Source: Lepidonotus clava
Lineage: Eukaryota; Annelida; Polychaeta; Phyllodocida; Polynoidae
Reading direction: 5' to 3'
Assembly: GCA_936440205.1 (NCBI GenBank)
Contig: OW387138.1
Location: 54,017,526-54,081,525 of the forward strand
Length of the DNA: 64,000 bases
Shown: piece by piece, positions 59,705 to 64,000 of the stretch
Position numbering within the stretch: position 1 is the stretch's first letter
Layout of the letters: each line of letters begins with the position of its first letter
Notes under the pieces: model-generated
Seen by the model: only the letters and a program-made list of their open reading frames with translations
The model's database searches: none
Told to the model about the DNA's origin: nothing
Program-made: the position numbers and the translations under genes

Positions 59705-59733
59705 GAATTGGGCCCGTTTCGTGAGAATCGACC
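59705..59733 (-). repeat. Outer right TIR (29 bp)
   Basis: Reverse complement of 21630-21658 with one mismatch (GGGCCC for GTGCCC). Followed by ATAT. Confidence 0.92.
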
Positions 59734-61245
59734 ATATACCTACTATTGTTTACTTAATATGTGTATACATCTATATTACTTCCCACCACGTGCTATTATA
59801 AACAGTGCTTGTACAAAATAAAGTTATATATGGAAAATGTGTGAGTTTCAATAAAACATGTACACTTGAGAGATGGACTTTGTTGAGTTTGTTGTTCGGT
59901 CTGGAAACATAACTGGGAGACAATTTAGATAACCTTTATATTTTGCATAATGCTGAGCTGGGTGGTTATATTTTGATGTTCGTTTATTTATCGGGGAGTA
60001 TCCTATTAAAGTTCGTACTTATTCATATCCTGTGCTGATTCGTCTATTCATTAATCGACTGCGTGATATTATATCGCTTATCGTAGATCTTTCGTTTTAC
60101 TTGAAGATGTTAGTAAAATGTGTTATACTAAGATAATAGGGAGTTCTTGGTGATTATTCGTTGAAGTTGCTAGCTTCTTCCAGATAGATGTTATCCTGGA
60201 TCAAAGTTCAATTCTTAGTGGTAGAGATTCTAAGTAAAGGGGCTCAATCCTATACAAAGAACACGCGCTTGGCAAGAGGTCAGTTTATTACATTCATGAT
60301 AATATTCTGAAGGTACAAGTATACAGTTCTCCATCCATACATTTCTTCCTTTCCTGTCACAATTCAAACACATCAGTTACAATCCAACCAGGTATAGCTT
60401 TGGTCAAGCTTCCCCTTTCGCAAGGTATATACGCTCTTACACTGTTGAGAGAGTCACCTCTCGTCTACCGGTAACGGAGACCATTGGTAGGATCTCCGTC
60501 ACTTCCAGCACGTAGTCCGTAAGGCTAAGCCTAAGCTGTCCCAATCCTTACTATCACCTGTTCATTGTGGTTACTACCATCCTTAACACTACCCGTGTGA
60601 TCCGTATGTCTGACTATTGCTCCATGTGTTCTGTTCGAACTCTTTCTTGGTCTGCTCGTCTGTCTCAAGTCTCATACCACTTATATAGCGACAGCCAAAA
60701 GGCTTGTCGCTATGCTCATTTACACTATTACTTAATGAAGTCTTACTTATCTCTCATACTGCCCATTCTTACTTACATAAACTAATTCTATTTCTAGCTA
60801 TCATATAAACTAATGTAGACGGAAAGGCCTGCTGTTCTTAGCATCTTTTGGTTAGATGTGACAATCCATAACGTACCCTTACAGGTCTCCATCGTCATTC
60901 ATCGTACCTGTGCGTACCTGCAGGACGTGCCTCAGCCCGGCTGCAGTCCCTACGCCTGGGGGCCTTACCGTTCTCCACATACTTTAACTATGCCACTAAA
61001 CGATGTCGCCGCCTGGCGTTTAGCACACGTATCAGCGTTACAAGTTCCACTATAATATTCTTGCCAATACAAACGAGTTTACAATATTTTATTATATACT
61101 ATTCTAGTTTTTCTTGCACTGTACCTCAGTGCAATGCGTGACAGGGGGGAGGGGGGAATAGGGGTAAATGATAAGCCTGAATCTGTCAATGGGAACCTTG
61201 CCGGTGTTATAGGGAGAGTGTGCCCTGAAATGAGAAAAACTAGAT
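59734..61245 (+). repeat. Repeat R1, copy 2, split by a solo LTR-like element
   Basis: 59,734-59,953 and 61,134-61,245 together match 17,087-17,425 in reverse. The copy starts right at the outer transposon's end (ATATACCTA), so the transposon appears to have inserted at its edge. Confidence 0.75.
59954..61133. mobile_element. Solo LTR fossil, ~1.18 kb
   Basis: It begins TGAGCTGGG, ends CTCAGTGCA (TG...CA) and is flanked by ATGC on both sides. The R1 copy at 17,087 gives the sequence without it. No coding domain is present, which suits a solo LTR left by recombination. The family is not determined. Confidence 0.6.
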
Positions 61246-62711
61246 GACTCTAAATTAACGTACAATTTATGCACAAAAAGGGTTCCAAATATGAAATTGG
61301 AATACTTATAGGAGGAGAAACACAGGCCTTATAGACACTATAGCTCCTTCAATATAACTTAGGTTAGTCTAAAGATAAGTCTGTGATTTATTCAGCCGGA
61401 CCATACATATATGTCTATTTCAAAGGAAAGTTAAACAAACTGAGTATTACCTGCAACAGAAACACTTTCCTATAATATCCAGCATGTGCCTGTCATAGGC
61501 ATCCCTAGTACCAAGAGCTATATCGGCTGTATTTTGTGGCAGTAAGTTGATTTACATGTAAACCGACGATTTAAGGTGCCACATATCCTTTTTCTGTCCT
61601 GGAGACTCAACTAACATGCTGGTAGTAAACGAACAGCTTTCCCATAAGGATCAAATGACATGATTGGGAGTAAACGAACAGCTTTCCCCATAAATGGGGG
61701 GTATAGATTGTGTCGCTGGGTCGTTATTTTTTTTTTACAATTAATTGGGTCGGTACCAAGAATTGTTGTAAACAAGTGAGCTATTCCATTGCATGGAGTT
61801 CACAAGGTTTAGTGGGATCATTCATTGACAGGCCAGAGGCATAATAATTGACTTAAGTTTGCACATGGGAACTACAACAATTGTAAGCCAACGAATGGTT
61901 TTGCCCAGGCTGTACATCAGTTACGTTGACGCTGACTATGATGAGACCCTTGTTATGCTCTTATGTTCGGCAATATGTTTAGTGGTCTGGACGCACCTTG
62001 ACGCAGGGACAGACATAGGTGATTAAATGCGAACTTTGCAAAGTTGTATTGATGCACTGCTCTAGCGCAATTGCGGCACAGTAACACTGTACTTGTGCTT
62101 TTACACTTGCGCGAAACTCTTCTGCGCTAATGGGTGGGACTGGTAAAACTGTGGTGAATAGACGTCATATGCCTTGATGCTTGCAGGGGGGATTAAGACT
62201 GACGCCACGTGGGAAAACATGAGCAAAAAAGGTCTATCTTGCATTGATGTACAGGCAGGGGGTGAGGTCCCTTGACACACACCTACTGACGCCCGGCGCC
62301 TGCAAATTGTCAAAGGGGAGTTGACTTCGTAGGCGGGCAAGCAGTGCATAGTTAAACTGCGACGTCCTGTGCACCTGTTATTAAAAGCAGATTGTGAAGA
62401 TACTATGCCAGAGAAGTAAAGACTGACTGTTCTAACTTTGCTATTTGCACAAATTGTGACTGCGCACAGCAGATTGCTGCAAAGACACAAGTGTCAGTTT
62501 TTGCTGTGAATGATACTTGTTCAAGGCAATTATGCCATGGTTAATATATGATATAGCATCATTGAGACAGTCCTGCTCTATTTTTCAATACACTCCCCTG
62601 TTCTTGTACCGGGCAAGATCCATGCCATATAATGACATTAGTATAAACAGGATGTCAGGAAACAGCTGAATCAGGTAATCATGTATTAGCTCGTACCTGT
62701 CGAGAACGCTA
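61246..62711. other. No gene supported
   Basis: Mixed sequence. A short direct repeat (GTAAACGAACAGCTTTCCC) occurs at about 61,623 and 61,671. The 129-codon minus-strand frame at 62,101-62,490 has no recognised domain and I do not call it. Confidence 0.4.
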
Positions 62712-62896
62712 TTAGGAAGCTCGATAGGAGAACCGTAAGTCTAATCGGTATACAATTTCATCAGTAATACACAAAATATTAGCACCAGGAAACACATCCA
62801 CATATACATGACCATCAATATGCTGATTTAATAGTGGTTCAAGACCACGACCGCTCGAGTCAGTGAATACAGATATGTATGAACAGGTATCCATGC
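62712..62896 (-). CDS. Candidate exon, SGNH-hydrolase-like start
   Basis: A TTACAATTTCAG acceptor at about 62,897 opens a 61-codon frame to a stop at 62,712. It reads VFTDSSGRGLEPLL ... VYVDVFPGANI, which resembles block I and the following strand of SGNH/GDSL-type domains (D-S-x-G-R and PGA). Such domains occur in animal genes and in proteins of some mobile elements. The frame ends early, so this may be a fragment or the end of an alternative transcript. No partner exon was found. Confidence 0.35.
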
Positions 62897-63046
62897 CTGA
62901 AATTGTAATATATCAGAATTACAAGTGAAACCTATACAATAGAAACAAGTTTACAGTAATCTCAATCAGTATTTTTGTTTAAATCCACTCGATAATCAAT
63001 ACAACTCAGGAGCTCTGCACAGACGCACCTACCCTACTGACACCAT

Positions 63047-63560
63047 GACACTAATGATTTGCAGTATTCTCAGAATTAATTCCCAAACATCGAGTATATC
63101 ATCACTTTGTCAAGACTTGGGGGTGCAGACTAGCCATGGATAGGAAATCTTTTAACATAAAAACCTAGTTTATAGATTTGATAAAACTTTAAAACTCAAT
63201 ATATCAGTAAAATAGTTGTATGACTATACCAAAACATTAAAATTTTGCCATTGTTCTGATTTGTTAGGCTTCATAAGCCAACAAATATTCTAATGAATTT
63301 TTCACCCCAAAAATACCCAATTTTGCGTTTAATTTCCAAATCAAAATTTTAATAACTAAAAGTAAGAAACGTGTTCATATAACCAATTATTCAATATACT
63401 ATAGACTATGGTGTGTTCAATGGAGCATAACATTAATTTGTTTGATGTGAGGCTTTCTCAAAATTAATTCCAAAACTTTGAATATGCTATCCCTTGGTCA
63501 GGTCTCTTGCAGGGCTGACTGACCCAGGGTTGGAAATCTTATTAGATAAAAAACTGTTTT
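63047..63560. repeat. Diverged tandem duplication, ~375-bp spacing
   Basis: ATTCTCAGAATTAATTCCCA...CTTTGTCAAGACTTG...AGGAAATCTTTTA at 63,070-63,160 corresponds to TTCTCAAAATTAATTCCAAA...CCTTGGTCAGGTCTC...GGAAATCTTATTAG at 63,455-63,550. It is old. Confidence 0.6.
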
Positions 63561-63647
63561 TGAATTTTGATATATCTTTGATACTGTGATGAATGTCTAT
63601 TCATCACGTGTCAAGCAAAGCAGTGCGGTAGAGTTAATAGCGTATTT

Positions 63648-63722
63648 TGTAAAGGGCCCGAAAGCCTGAAGTTGGAAACCCGAGAAACCCGAAAAGCCCG
63701 AAAAGCCTGAAACCCGAAAAGT
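63648..63722. repeat. Short CCCGAAAAG-type repeat
   Basis: About seven copies of a 9-10 base word (CCCGAAAAG, CCTGAAACC) lie immediately upstream of a promoter-like region. Confidence 0.7.
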
Positions 63723-63749
63723 TATGTAAACCGGAAATGACGTCATAAT

Positions 63750-63815
63750 GATCACGTGATAACCACGTGACAAGAAGTAGCCAATCAGAGTTGACCTGTA
63801 GACTATAAAAGGGGC
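63750..63815 (+). promoter_or_regulatory. Promoter-like region: two CACGTG, CCAAT, TATAAAAG
   Basis: TCACGTGATAACCACGTGAC is followed by CCAATCAGAG and, about 20 bases on, TATAAAAGGGG at 63,804. The order and spacing are those of a pol II core promoter, with initiation expected near 63,835. Only short open frames follow before the window ends. It could serve a host gene beyond the edge or an LTR. Confidence 0.5.
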
Positions 63816-64000
63816 GTCGAGGCCCGAAAATAGAGAGTTCCTTTGCAGTACTCATGGTGTTCAGACGTGTCTTCTTCCCTTAGCAGCACCCTGAAGAGGG
63901 ATTCCAGTCGATAAGATGATCGAATAGGACTAACTAACAGAGAAATAGATGTAATATTAGAAAGTTATCAGAAACTTAGGTAAAAAGTAGTATAAGGCCC

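Larger units (their letters stand above)
21630..59733. mobile_element. Outer giant TIR DNA transposon, 38.1 kb (20.4 kb without nested copy)
   Basis: The 29-bp TIRs (GGTCGATTCTCACGAAACG...) differ at one base. The flanking 4-bp duplication is ATAT (21626-21629 and 59734-59737). Left to right it holds a left arm, tandem repeats with the CCCCCACGRAC motif, the 3' half of gene A, the nested 17.7-kb copy, the 5' half of gene A, a motif cluster, a LINE, gene B remnants, a DIRS-like fragment and a right arm. The right 700 bases are homologous to those of the inner copy. Genes are decayed, so it is not autonomous now. The 4-bp duplication and DDD-type transposase fit the Sola superfamily as I know it, but I cannot verify the family. 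The right flank is repeat R1. Confidence 0.88.

Noticed and set aside
21630-59733. Polinton/Maverick-type element
   Set aside because: Large size and TIRs suggested it, but there is no polymerase B, integrase, packaging ATPase or capsid gene, and the duplication is 4 bp rather than 6 bp.

Overview
This window is animal (metazoan) nuclear DNA, most likely from an invertebrate. Genes have GT-AG introns, one start codon sits in a full Kozak context, and there are TATA promoters, non-LTR retrotransposons, a 5S-rRNA-derived SINE, MITEs, satellites and many homopolymer runs. I cannot name the species. There is little ordinary host gene content.

The main content is a nested pair of very large cut-and-paste DNA transposons of one family. 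The outer copy spans 21,630-59,733 (38.1 kb, about 20.4 kb without its insert) and the inner copy 26,583-44,261 (17.7 kb). Both start and end with the same 29-bp terminal inverted repeat (GGTCGATTCTCACGAAACG...). Both are flanked by 4-bp target duplications: ATAT for the outer and AGGT for the inner. The inner copy landed inside the transposase-like gene of the outer copy and split it. Both have the same gene order, all on the minus strand: a long gene B upstream at higher coordinates, then gene A (acidic region plus a DDD-type transposase-like protein).

In the inner copy gene A has an open 859-codon transposase-like ORF. Gene B can be read as a nine-exon, 890-aa protein whose exon phases all agree. 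Four of those exons are identical-length 93-bp cassettes inside 418-bp tandem repeats. In the outer copy both genes are decayed and further interrupted by a LINE and by a broken DIRS-like retroelement fragment.

Both elements are saturated with a short motif, CCCCCACGRAC (often GTGCCCCCACGAAC or GCCCCCACGGACGATGACA). It occurs in tandem, dispersed and in both orientations, and its orientation pattern is conserved between the two copies. It also lies inside coding sequence, where it is read as APTDD or VPPRT/TTAPTD. It could be a binding site for an element-encoded protein or a self-spreading minisatellite.

Layout. 1-4,240: a spliced five-exon gene of unknown function. 4,241-17,430: a repeat-rich stretch with foldbacks, a 331-bp satellite, poly-G MITE-like elements, a 58-bp minisatellite, a 5S-derived SINE, a 916-bp long-TIR element and an old repeat called R1 here. 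17,431-19,260: nothing supported. 19,319-21,290: a 5'-truncated LINE ending at a 273-bp foldback. 21,630-59,733: the nested transposons. 59,734-61,245: a second R1 copy split by an LTR-like solo element. 61,246-64,000: mostly unannotated, with one SGNH-like exon candidate and a CCAAT/TATA promoter at the end.

Inferred order of events: R1 is oldest; the outer transposon inserted at the edge of an R1 copy and the solo LTR inserted into that same copy; the LINE and DIRS-like fragment entered the outer element; the inner element entered the outer transposase gene.
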